The notes beneath the pieces were generated by a model. The model saw only the letters and a list, made by a program, of their open reading frames with translations, did no database searches and was not told the DNA's origin. Of a stretch of 64,000 nt of DNA, positions 33,445-40,804 are shown piece by piece. The stretch is from Algoriphagus aquimarinus (lineage in GTDB: Bacteria > Bacteroidota > Bacteroidia > Cytophagales > Cyclobacteriaceae), in assembly GCF_900112005.1 (NCBI RefSeq), contig NZ_FOKK01000001.1, forward strand, positions 1 to 64,000. The letters are read 5' to 3'. The translations under genes and the position numbers were made by a program. How positions within the stretch are numbered: position 1 is the stretch's first letter; each line of letters opens with the position of its first letter.

Positions 33445-34857
33445 CTATTTCCCCCATTCAGTATGGAAAATCCCCTCACGATCAGTACGCTCGTAGGTAT
33501 GTGAACCGAAGTGGTCACGCTGAGCTTGGATCAGGTTTAGCGGAAGTTTGGTAGAAGTGTAAGCATCGAAGTAACTCAATGCACTGGAAAGTCCCGGAAC
33601 AGGAATTCCGTTTTTTGCAGCAAATGCAACTACCTCACGAACAGCTGGCAATGTGCCTTGAACCTTAGGAACAAAGGACGGTGATAACAACAAGTTTGGA
33701 ATGGAACTATCCGCAGTATACGCTTCTGCGATATCCGCCAACAATCCCGCACGGATAATACAACCCGCTCTCCAGATCTTAGCAATCGTAGACATATCTA
33801 GATCATAACCGTATTCCTTGGAAGCGTACATCAGCTGATGCAAACCTTGAGAATAAGCGATGATGAATGAGAAGAACAATGCTTGCTCAGCTTGAGCGAT
33901 CAATTCTTCTTTGGCGATATCAGCCACTTCAGGTCGAGAATACAATTCGTCCGCTTGAACTCGTTCATCTTTCAAAGCAGAAATCTCACGCATGCTTACC
34001 GCCATATCGATGGTAGGAACAGGAATACCCAAGTCCATTGCATTCTGAGAAGTCCATTTACCAGTTCCTTTTTGCTTGGCTTTGTCCTGAATCATATCAA
34101 CCAAATCTCCTGATGTCAAGTCATCTTTTTGGGTGAAAATTTCAGCAGTGATTTCTACCAAAAATGATTGCAAACGGCCTTTGTTCCAAGTATCGTAAAC
34201 TTGGTGAAGTTCTTCATTGGATAGGTCACAGGATTTTTTCAACAAGTCATAGATCTCGGAAGTCAGCTGCATCATGGCGTACTCAATGCCATTGTGCACC
34301 ATCTTCACATAATTTCCAGCTGATTTTGGGCCTAGGTAAGCGACACACGGCTCGCCTTTATATTTTGCAGAAACTGCTTCGAAAATTGGCTTTACATATT
34401 CGTATGCTTCTTTGTCGCCACCGGGCATGATGCTCGGGCCTTTTCTCGCGCCCTCTGCTCCACCAGAAACTCCAGAACCAAAGAAGTGAATTCCTTTTTC
34501 TTTAAGATAAGCTTCTCTTCTATCAGTGTCGGTGAAAAATGAATTTCCACCATCTATAATAATATCTCCTTTGTCCAGAAGTGGCAAAAGGCTTTCAATT
34601 GCTTGATCAACAATCTTCCCGGCAGGCACGAGGAGCATGATTTTACGAGGAGAAGACAAGGCTTCCACAAAAGTCTTGATATCAGTGGATGCACTCACCT
34701 TTTCTAGATTTCCTCCTTCTTCTTTCAATGCATCAACTTTCTCCTGATCCAGATCGTAGCCAAAAGCTTTGAAATTATTGTCGGCGACATTCAAAATAAA
34801 ATTTCGCCCCATTACCCCAAGGCCAACTAATCCAAAATCATAATTTGTGTACTCCAT
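33445..34857 (-). CDS. gnd: 6-Phosphogluconate dehydrogenase, decarboxylating
   Basis: 470-residue enzyme converting 6-phosphogluconate to ribulose 5-phosphate, CO2 and reduced cofactor in the oxidative pentose phosphate pathway. Cofactor-binding GLGVMGRNFILN is near residue 11, DGGNSFFTDTDRR near 100, GSGVSGGAEGARKGPSIMPGG near 128 and KMVHNGIEYAMMQL near 185 (Lys/Asn/Glu active site). KGTGKWTSQNAMDLGIP follows. Length matches the long (E. coli-type) form. It is divergent from zwf; with zwf and pgl the oxidative branch is complete here. Confidence 0.97.
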   Translation of the reverse strand: MEYTNYDFGLVGLGVMGRNFILNVADNNFKAFGYDLDQEKVDALKEEGGNLEKVSASTDIKTFVEALSSPRKIMLLVPAGKIVDQAIESLLPLLDKGDIIIDGGNSFFTDTDRREAYLKEKGIHFFGSGVSGGAEGARKGPSIMPGGDKEAYEYVKPIFEAVSAKYKGEPCVAYLGPKSAGNYVKMVHNGIEYAMMQLTSEIYDLLKKSCDLSNEELHQVYDTWNKGRLQSFLVEITAEIFTQKDDLTSGDLVDMIQDKAKQKGTGKWTSQNAMDLGIPVPTIDMAVSMREISALKDERVQADELYSRPEVADIAKEELIAQAEQALFFSFIIAYSQGLHQLMYASKEYGYDLDMSTIAKIWRAGCIIRAGLLADIAEAYTADSSIPNLLLSPSFVPKVQGTLPAVREVVAFAAKNGIPVPGLSSALSYFDAYTSTKLPLNLIQAQRDHFGSHTYERTDREGIFHTEWGK

Positions 34858-34969
34858 CGTTTCTAATTGTTATTTTTCAAATTTGCTTCTATGCCTTACC
34901 GCTTGCAAGGTTAGAAATAAATATGGGTTATTTTTGCGTCTCTTAAGTCCAAAATTAATGGATTGAAGG

Positions 34970-34998
34970 TTGGCTTTCTAGTAAGATTGATAAATTTG
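34970..34998 (+). promoter_or_regulatory. Promoter of zwf
   Basis: TTG (34970-34972), 18 bases, TAAATTTG (34991-34998), a near-ideal Bacteroidota promoter. The leader to the zwf ATG is about 50 bases. Confidence 0.65.
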
Positions 34999-35052
34999 TG
35001 ATCGCCCAAAGAAGGGTTTTGATACAAAAAATATAAAAATACGCCCTAACTG

Positions 35053-36579
35053 ATGAAAAAAACACAAAACCAGATGCTAATAATTTTTGGTGCGTCAGGT
35101 GATTTGACTGCCAGAAAACTGGTTCCGGCAATATATAACCTGTACAAAGGCAAGCATCTTCCCGAAAATTTTGTGGTTTTGGGAGCTAGCCGAAGTGCGA
35201 TGACAGATGAGGAATTCCGTCAAAAGGTGGTTCAGGAGAGCGAGTTTTTGAAGGATAAAATCAGCAAAGAAGGCAAAGACTTTATAGCTGATTTTGCTGA
35301 GAAAATTTTTTATGAGGACTTGGGCGACAATTACGATACTAAGTACACTGGACTGTCGAAGAGAATTCAGCAGCTGAATGAAGAAAAGGGCTGTGAGGAA
35401 AATTATATTTTCTATCTCTCTACACCTCCTAGTCTATATGAAGTAATCGCTAAGAACCTTTGCGAAGCAGGATTGACTCAGGAAGAAAAGGGTTGGAAAC
35501 GCATCATTGTGGAGAAACCTTTTGGCTATAGCTTGGCTACTGCAAAAGAGCTAAACGAAGGTTTGCACAAGTACTTTAAGGAACCTCAGGTCTATAGAAT
35601 TGATCATTATTTAGGTAAAGAAACGGTTCAAAACCTACTTGTAACACGTTTTTCCAATTCTATATTCGAACCGACTTGGAATCGGCGATACATCCATCAT
35701 GTGGAAATCACTAATGCAGAAACTGTAGGTGTAGAAAAGCGTGGCGGATACTATGACAAGTCTGGTGCGCTTCGCGATATGTTCCAAAGTCACTTACTTC
35801 AGGTCGTTTCACTGATCGTGATGGAGCCACCAATCAATTCCAGCGCTGAGGAAATCCGTGATGAGAAGGTCAAAGCTTTGAAATCACTTCGAATAATGAC
35901 TAGCGATGAAGAACTTGCTAATCATACCATGAAAGGCCAATATGTGGCATCAACCATCAATGGTAAAAAGGTGAAAGGATATCGTGAGGAAGAGGGCGTA
36001 AATCCTGATTCTAAAACCGAAACTTTCGCTGCTGTGAAATTTTTTGTTGACAACTGGCGCTGGAAAGATGTGCCGTTCTACGTACGTACAGCCAAATATA
36101 TGCCTACTAAAGTGACTGAAGTGGTGATTCACTTTAAGTCCCCAGCGCACGAGGTTTTCAAAAGTCAGGATGTCTATAAAAAGGACAACAAGCTTATCAT
36201 CCGTATTCAGCCCGACGAAGGTATTCTAATCAAATTTGGTGTCAAGGTGCCAGGATTAGGTTTTAATGTTGAGCAGGCCAATATGGATTTCTATTACTCT
36301 GACCTCGACTCAGCCGAGATAATGGATGCTTACGAAAGATTGCTGTTGGATGCCATGCAAGGCGATGCAACTCTTTATGCGAGAGCAGATGAAGTGGAAG
36401 CTGCTTGGAAATTTGTGGATCCAATCCTAAAGTATTGGGAAAATGAGGATGTACCTACTTATGGTTATGCTGCCGGAACTTGGGGACCAAGAAATTCTGA
36501 TGACATGTTCGAAGGTCATTTTGGCTGGAGAAACCCAGGCAATCGTCTGACTGACGAAACAGGCTTCTGTATTCTGTAA
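35053..36579 (+). CDS. zwf: Glucose-6-phosphate 1-dehydrogenase
   Basis: 508-residue enzyme oxidising glucose 6-phosphate to 6-phosphogluconolactone. Cofactor motif IFGASGDLTARKLVPAIYNL in part (GASGDLTARKL near residue 13), active-site RIDHYLGKETVQNLL near 180 and EKPFGYSLATAKEL near 150 are intact, with FVRTAK-type YVRTAKYMPTK further on. It lies upstream of pgl with a repeat-bearing gap of about 225 bases and is divergent from gnd. Confidence 0.97.
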   Translation: MKKTQNQMLIIFGASGDLTARKLVPAIYNLYKGKHLPENFVVLGASRSAMTDEEFRQKVVQESEFLKDKISKEGKDFIADFAEKIFYEDLGDNYDTKYTGLSKRIQQLNEEKGCEENYIFYLSTPPSLYEVIAKNLCEAGLTQEEKGWKRIIVEKPFGYSLATAKELNEGLHKYFKEPQVYRIDHYLGKETVQNLLVTRFSNSIFEPTWNRRYIHHVEITNAETVGVEKRGGYYDKSGALRDMFQSHLLQVVSLIVMEPPINSSAEEIRDEKVKALKSLRIMTSDEELANHTMKGQYVASTINGKKVKGYREEEGVNPDSKTETFAAVKFFVDNWRWKDVPFYVRTAKYMPTKVTEVVIHFKSPAHEVFKSQDVYKKDNKLIIRIQPDEGILIKFGVKVPGLGFNVEQANMDFYYSDLDSAEIMDAYERLLLDAMQGDATLYARADEVEAAWKFVDPILKYWENEDVPTYGYAAGTWGPRNSDDMFEGHFGWRNPGNRLTDETGFCIL

Positions 36580-36645
36580 TCTTTTGAAACTCCCCAACCA
36601 CCAAATTCACAGAGAGCACAGTTTATAATAAACCTTAAGATTAAA

Positions 36646-36693
36646 GGGGCTGAAAGCCCTAGATAACATAGCCCAGCCTGAAGGGCTGGGTAG
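36646..36693. repeat. Double-hairpin intergenic repeat between zwf and pgl
   Basis: Two adjacent short hairpins: GGGCT-GAA-AGCCC and CCCAGCC-TGAAG-GGCTGGG (36671-36690), joined by TAGATAACATA. The composition resembles dispersed REP-like intergenic repeats known in Bacteroidota, but only one copy occurs here. Confidence 0.45.
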
Positions 36694-36803
36694 ATGATAA
36701 ATTTACTATCTCAAAGCTCTGAAGGAGCGAAATAGTAATTCAAACCATAATAATAAAATCCCAAATGATGCATATTTAGGGATTTAATAAATCTACTAGA
36801 CCA

Positions 36804-37517
36804 ATGACACTTAATATTTACGATACCAAAGATCAGGTTGCAAAGGAGTTTTCTGAATACTTCAGAGACTTGGCAATGAGCGATCAAACCATCCACATTG
36901 CACTTTCTGGAGGTAGCACTCCTAAGATTATTTTCGATTATTTGGCTGAACACTTTGGAAGTGAAATTGACTGGTCAAAAATCAACTTCTACTGGGGAGA
37001 TGAGCGATGCGTGGCACCGACCGATTCTGAAAGCAATTACAAGATGACAGTAGATCACCTTCTATCGAAGATTGAAATTCCTGAGTCCAATATTCATCGA
37101 GTTTTGGGAGAAAATGATCCAGAAGGAGAAGCCGTTCGCTATGGTCAAGTTTTGGAAACTAAATTGCCAAATTTGAATGATATTCCTCAGTTTGACCTAG
37201 TCATGCTTGGAATGGGGGATGATGGGCACACGGTTTCTATTTTCCCTGACTCTATTTCACTTTGGGATTCTCCAGAAAACTGTGTCGTAGCTACACATCC
37301 TGATTCTGGCCAAAAGAGAGTGACTATCACTGGTAAAATTGTAAATAATTCTAAAGCGGTGGCCTTCTTAGTAACTGGAGCCGGTAAAGCTGAGAAAGTC
37401 CAAGAAATCCTTAAAAAGGAAAAAGATTTTGCGAGCTACCCTGCTCACTTGGTGCAACCATTACATGGAGAATTGATCTGGTTTTTGGATCAGGATGCTG
37501 CAAAAGGAATCCAATAG
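36804..37517 (+). CDS. pgl: 6-Phosphogluconolactonase
   Basis: 237-residue DevB/Pgl-type lactonase that hydrolyses 6-phosphogluconolactone. Motifs are ALSGGSTPKIIFDYLAE near residue 35, INFYWGDERCVAP near 63, DLVMLGMGDDGHTVSIFPDS near 130 and RVTITGKIVNNSKAVAFLVTG. It belongs with zwf upstream and gnd in completing the oxidative pentose phosphate branch and is followed by a strong terminator. Confidence 0.95.
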   Translation: MTLNIYDTKDQVAKEFSEYFRDLAMSDQTIHIALSGGSTPKIIFDYLAEHFGSEIDWSKINFYWGDERCVAPTDSESNYKMTVDHLLSKIEIPESNIHRVLGENDPEGEAVRYGQVLETKLPNLNDIPQFDLVMLGMGDDGHTVSIFPDSISLWDSPENCVVATHPDSGQKRVTITGKIVNNSKAVAFLVTGAGKAEKVQEILKKEKDFASYPAHLVQPLHGELIWFLDQDAAKGIQ

Positions 37518-37540
37518 CAACGTTTTACAACTTGAACTTC

Positions 37541-37574
37541 AATCCTGCGGACTCAAACCGCAGGATTTTTTTTT
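37541..37574 (+). terminator. Intrinsic terminator after pgl
   Basis: Perfect 10-bp stem AATCCTGCGG / CCGCAGGATT, 7-base loop and a long T run, 24 bases after the stop codon. Confidence 0.95.
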
Positions 37575-37664
37575 GCTTTTCCCCCCAGTATTCAGGTCTG
37601 CCAAAACTTAATCCCTTAGCAACTTGTTGTGAGCTCATAAGAAAACTATTAACCAAGCATTATA

Positions 37665-38714
37665 ATGACACAAGTAAAATCATACGCAGCGCAGAAAGCT
37701 GATCAACCACTTGCACCTTTTGATCTAGAAAGACGTACTCCAGGCCCAACTGATATAGAAATCGAAATCTTGTATTGCGGAGTATGCCACTCCGATATCC
37801 ATACGGCTCGAGATGAATGGGGAGGAACCATGTACCCAGTAGTACCTGGACATGAAATCGTAGGTAAAGTATCTTCAGTAGGATCTGAAGTCACCAAACA
37901 CAAAATTGGTGATACAGTAGGCGTGGGCTGCTTCGTGGATTCCTGTGGCCATTGTAACAATTGCGCAGAGGATCTTGAGCAATACTGCGAAAATGGAAGT
38001 TCTATGACCTACAACTCTATGTTGCAGGATAAGAAAACCATTACTTATGGAGGTTATTCCACTCATATCGTCGTGACGGAGAAGTTTGTTTTGAGCGTTT
38101 CAGACAAATTGCCTCTTGAAGCTGTAGCTCCACTTCTTTGCGCCGGGATTACTACCTATTCACCTTTGAAGCATTGGAATGTGAAAGCTGGCGATAAAGT
38201 AGCTGTCGTTGGACTTGGCGGCTTGGGACACATGGCTGTGAAAATTGCCGCGGCAATGGGCGCAGAAGTGACCATGCTAAGCAGATCTCCAGAGAAAGCA
38301 AAAGATGCCGATGCACTAGGAGCTCATCATTTCGAGTTGACAACTGATCCCGAAAATATGAAGAAAATGACTGGGAGATTTGATATCATAATCGATACAG
38401 TATCTGCACAGCATGATTACAATTCCTATTTGAAATTACTGAAAACCGATGGGACGATGGTGCTTCTTGGCGTTCCTCCACAGATGGAGAAGATTCACGC
38501 TGGCTCATTGATTTTTGGGCGAAAAAGCCTCGTTGGATCACTAGTAGGCGGTATTAAAGAAACTCAGGAAATGCTGGACTTCTGTGCTGAGCACAATATT
38601 GTATCTGATGTAGAAGTGATCTCTATCGATAAAATCAATGAAGCGTACGAGCGCACCATCGCTGGTGATGTTCACTACCGATTTGTGATCGATATGGCTT
38701 CTTTGAAAAATTAA
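37665..38714 (+). CDS. Zinc-dependent alcohol dehydrogenase (YahK/cinnamyl alcohol type)
   Basis: 349-residue MDR dehydrogenase. Catalytic zinc site CGVCHSDIH near residue 37 and GHEIVGKV near 62; structural zinc cysteines CGHCNNCAEDLEQYC near 95-109, all four present. The cofactor loop GLGGLGHMAVKIAAAMGA near 180 fits NADP-type aldehyde reductases of the CAD/YahK group. It probably reduces aldehydes broadly. Isolated between two terminators. Confidence 0.9.
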   Translation: MTQVKSYAAQKADQPLAPFDLERRTPGPTDIEIEILYCGVCHSDIHTARDEWGGTMYPVVPGHEIVGKVSSVGSEVTKHKIGDTVGVGCFVDSCGHCNNCAEDLEQYCENGSSMTYNSMLQDKKTITYGGYSTHIVVTEKFVLSVSDKLPLEAVAPLLCAGITTYSPLKHWNVKAGDKVAVVGLGGLGHMAVKIAAAMGAEVTMLSRSPEKAKDADALGAHHFELTTDPENMKKMTGRFDIIIDTVSAQHDYNSYLKLLKTDGTMVLLGVPPQMEKIHAGSLIFGRKSLVGSLVGGIKETQEMLDFCAEHNIVSDVEVISIDKINEAYERTIAGDVHYRFVIDMASLKN

Positions 38715-38723
38715 GAACATAAA

Positions 38724-38756
38724 AAAACGGCAATGAAATCAATCATTGCCGTTTTT
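38724..38756. terminator. Bidirectional terminator between the alcohol dehydrogenase and nitroreductase genes
   Basis: AAAACGGCAATGA / TCATTGCCGTTTT, 13-bp stem, 6-base loop, A run before and T run after, between convergent genes. Confidence 0.93.
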
Positions 38757-38771
38757 GTTTTTATGGAGTAA

Positions 38772-39374
38772 TTACTCTCTAATCCAAGCTACTTTTTCAT
38801 CCATAGACTCTCTTTTGCCTTCCGGCCAATTATCCGTCGCTGGTTTGGCTATATAGAAAAAGCCCATTAGAGCATCTTCCCCTTCAAGACCGTAGTCTTC
38901 TCTAGCTTCTTGCCAAAATGTAGGTCCACCAGTTCCCCAGTATGCCGCGAGTCCGTGAGCAGAAGCTGTTAAGTACATATTTTGCACGGCCATAGAAACT
39001 GCTGCAATCTCTTCCATCAATGGAATGCCTTCAGATCTTTTCAAGATGATGGCAATCATATGCGATGCTTTCAATGGGCCTTGCTTAAACTTCTGATAAG
39101 TTGCTTCCAAAAATGGCGTACCATTCTTCTCTGCACGAAGCTTATACATGTCTGCCTGATAGTCAGCGAACTTCTTCAGTCCATCTCCAGTGTACACGAT
39201 AAATCTCCATGGTTGAGTCAATTTATGCGTAGGAGCCCAACGAGCATTTTCTAATAACTCCTCGATGACAGCATCATCTACTGGATCATTTTCTTTGAAC
39301 TGAGCCGCAAACATGGATCTACGTCCACGGATAATTTTATTTACTTCTTCGATGTTGAAATCAGGCTTTTGCAT
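38772..39374 (-). CDS. Nitroreductase-family flavoprotein
   Basis: 200-residue nitroreductase-like protein, FMN-dependent. The family start pattern IIRGRRSMFAAQFKEN is followed by ELLENARWAPTHKLTQPWRFIVY near 48-70, AAVSMAVQNMYLTASAHGLAAYWGTGG in part, and a C-terminal GFFYIAK. It resembles the YdjA/TdsD-type group, and natural substrates are unknown. It is upstream of a terminator and separate from the MazEF pair. Confidence 0.88.
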   Translation of the reverse strand: MQKPDFNIEEVNKIIRGRRSMFAAQFKENDPVDDAVIEELLENARWAPTHKLTQPWRFIVYTGDGLKKFADYQADMYKLRAEKNGTPFLEATYQKFKQGPLKASHMIAIILKRSEGIPLMEEIAAVSMAVQNMYLTASAHGLAAYWGTGGPTFWQEAREDYGLEGEDALMGFFYIAKPATDNWPEGKRESMDEKVAWIRE

Positions 39375-39421
39375 ATAATATGGTAATAGTTAATTCTAGT
39401 ATTGAATGTGATTAAGGTTTA

Positions 39422-39745
39422 TTAATCGACAAAAGTTTCCTTGATCACAGATTTACATTTTCTTATTTCTTGTGGTTTTAGCTTATCAAAGACTTTGATT
39501 ATTCTTGATCTATCAATCGTCCGAACTTGATCTATAGCTATCATCCCTTTTTTGCTTTCATGATATACAGCAACTCGGGTAGGGTATTTCTTTAGGTTAG
39601 TTGTCATCGGAGCGATCACAATTGTCTGGAGATGACGGTTCATTTCATCTGGTGAAATAACGACACAGGGCCTGGTCTTCCTTATTTCACTTCCTACTGT
39701 AGGATCCAGATTGACCAATACAATGAGATACTGAATTATTTCCAT
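39422..39745 (-). CDS. mazF: MazF/PemK-type mRNA interferase toxin
   Basis: 107-residue MazF-family endoribonuclease toxin. The fold marks are VLVNLDPTVGSEIRKTRPCVVISPDEMN in part (NLDPTVGSEIRKTRPCVV near residues 12-29), IVIAPMTTN near 42 and IDQVRTIDRSRI near 73, with the active-site Arg and Thr positions kept. It overlaps the antitoxin gene by 10 bases and is downstream of it, the normal order. Free toxin would cleave mRNA. Confidence 0.93.
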   Translation of the reverse strand: MEIIQYLIVLVNLDPTVGSEIRKTRPCVVISPDEMNRHLQTIVIAPMTTNLKKYPTRVAVYHESKKGMIAIDQVRTIDRSRIIKVFDKLKPQEIRKCKSVIKETFVD

Positions 39746-39981
39746 TCCTCCAGATTTTCATCTTCCAACACATCATCGATCAACAGGTGATCATCACCTT
39801 GGGCATGCATTTCAGCAAAAGAATCTCCCCATCCCTCACGAACATTTTTTATGGGTTTCAAAACAATCTGATCCTCTTCAAGTATGATTTCAACTTTATC
39901 GATTAAGCCATACTTTTCAATAATCGTTTTAGATAATCTGAGACCTTTAGAATTACCGATTTGAATAATTGATACTTCCAT
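39736..39981 (-). CDS. mazE: MazE/AbrB-type antitoxin
   Basis: 81-residue antitoxin. The N-terminal AbrB-like DNA-binding domain reads IIQIGNSKGLRLSKTIIEKYG; the acidic C-terminal tail (DDVLEDENLEEW) should wrap MazF. A 14-base perfect palindrome overlaps its promoter, the likely autoregulatory site. Translationally coupled with the toxin gene. Confidence 0.92.
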   Translation of the reverse strand: MEVSIIQIGNSKGLRLSKTIIEKYGLIDKVEIILEEDQIVLKPIKNVREGWGDSFAEMHAQGDDHLLIDDVLEDENLEEWK

Positions 39982-39991
39982 AATTTCCTAA

Positions 39992-40009
39992 TTTGTAATT
40001 ACAAAGTTA
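39992..40009 (-). promoter_or_regulatory. mazEF promoter and operator
   Basis: A perfect palindrome TTTGTAATTACAAA (39992-40005) overlaps the minus-strand -7 box TAACTTTG (40009-40002), 10 bases before the mazE ATG. Bound antitoxin would cover the start point, the usual autorepression arrangement. Confidence 0.65.
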
Positions 40010-40056
40010 TAACATATTTTCTATGTTGCCTATTCCCTCATTAGTAATAAGATTAA

Positions 40057-40776
40057 TCAGTTCAACTTTCCAGTCAATAGCTGTTTTCTCAATTCTGGAT
40101 CAAATTTCTCAATCGCATACCTCAAAGCAGTCCGAGGCATGGTCGTATAATGCTTTCTTAAAAACCCCATTTCCACTTCGAAATCCTTGTTTCCGATTTC
40201 TCGAAGCATCCAGCCTACAGCTTTATGAATCAGGTCGTGTGGGTGATACAATAGCTTCTCCGCCAGAGCCAATGCATCATCAAAATAACCTCTCTTAATC
40301 CAAAACAGAGAGCTTATCATCGCCACTCGTTCACGCCACAAATGACCTGAATCGGCTAATTCATAGAATATTGATTTTTCTTTGTGCAAGTAATAATGCC
40401 CCAAAATCTTGTAGCAAGAACTGTCAACCAAGTCCCAATTATTCACTGAATCTAGTTGGGACAAGTAGAAATCTACCAACTGTTTTCTATCAGAATCAGT
40501 CTTTAATTTCTGGTAACGGTAAACAAGAATAAAGATAGCAGTGAGCCTAACTTCATGATAGACATCATGGAGAAGTTCTTCGATCTCAGCAAAACTTATC
40601 TCCTTGAAAACTGCCTTGGCTACTTTCCGTTGCTCAGGAACTATCACTCCCAGAAACTGATCTCCTTCACCATATTCTCCTGGCCCAGACTTGAAGAAGC
40701 GCGGGAAAAAAGCTGCTTTTTCAGGAATGGCCTTATCCGAAAGTGAAGCTTTGATTTGTTCTGTTAAAAGGCTCAT
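40057..40776 (-). CDS. AlkD-like DNA alkylation repair protein
   Basis: 239-residue HEAT-repeat DNA glycosylase family protein, which removes cationic 3-methyl and 7-methyl purines in AlkD-type members. The family signature VNNWDLVDSSCYKILGHYYL in part (NWDLVD near residue 117) contains the catalytic Asp and Trp positions. LWRERVAMISSLFWIKRG follows. ATG 40776 is used; an in-frame TTG two codons upstream lies within the promoter box. A -7 box ends 3 bases before the ATG. Confidence 0.87.
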   Translation of the reverse strand: MSLLTEQIKASLSDKAIPEKAAFFPRFFKSGPGEYGEGDQFLGVIVPEQRKVAKAVFKEISFAEIEELLHDVYHEVRLTAIFILVYRYQKLKTDSDRKQLVDFYLSQLDSVNNWDLVDSSCYKILGHYYLHKEKSIFYELADSGHLWRERVAMISSLFWIKRGYFDDALALAEKLLYHPHDLIHKAVGWMLREIGNKDFEVEMGFLRKHYTTMPRTALRYAIEKFDPELRKQLLTGKLN

Positions 40777-40779
40777 GGG

Positions 40780-40787
40780 CAAAAGTA
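40780..40787 (-). promoter_or_regulatory. -7 box abutting the AlkD-like start codon
   Basis: TACTTTTG on the minus strand, exact TAnnTTTG, with only CCC between it and the ATG at 40776. The transcript start should fall at or next to the start codon. Confidence 0.55.
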
Positions 40788-40804
40788 GGAAACCTTATCT
40801 TTTT

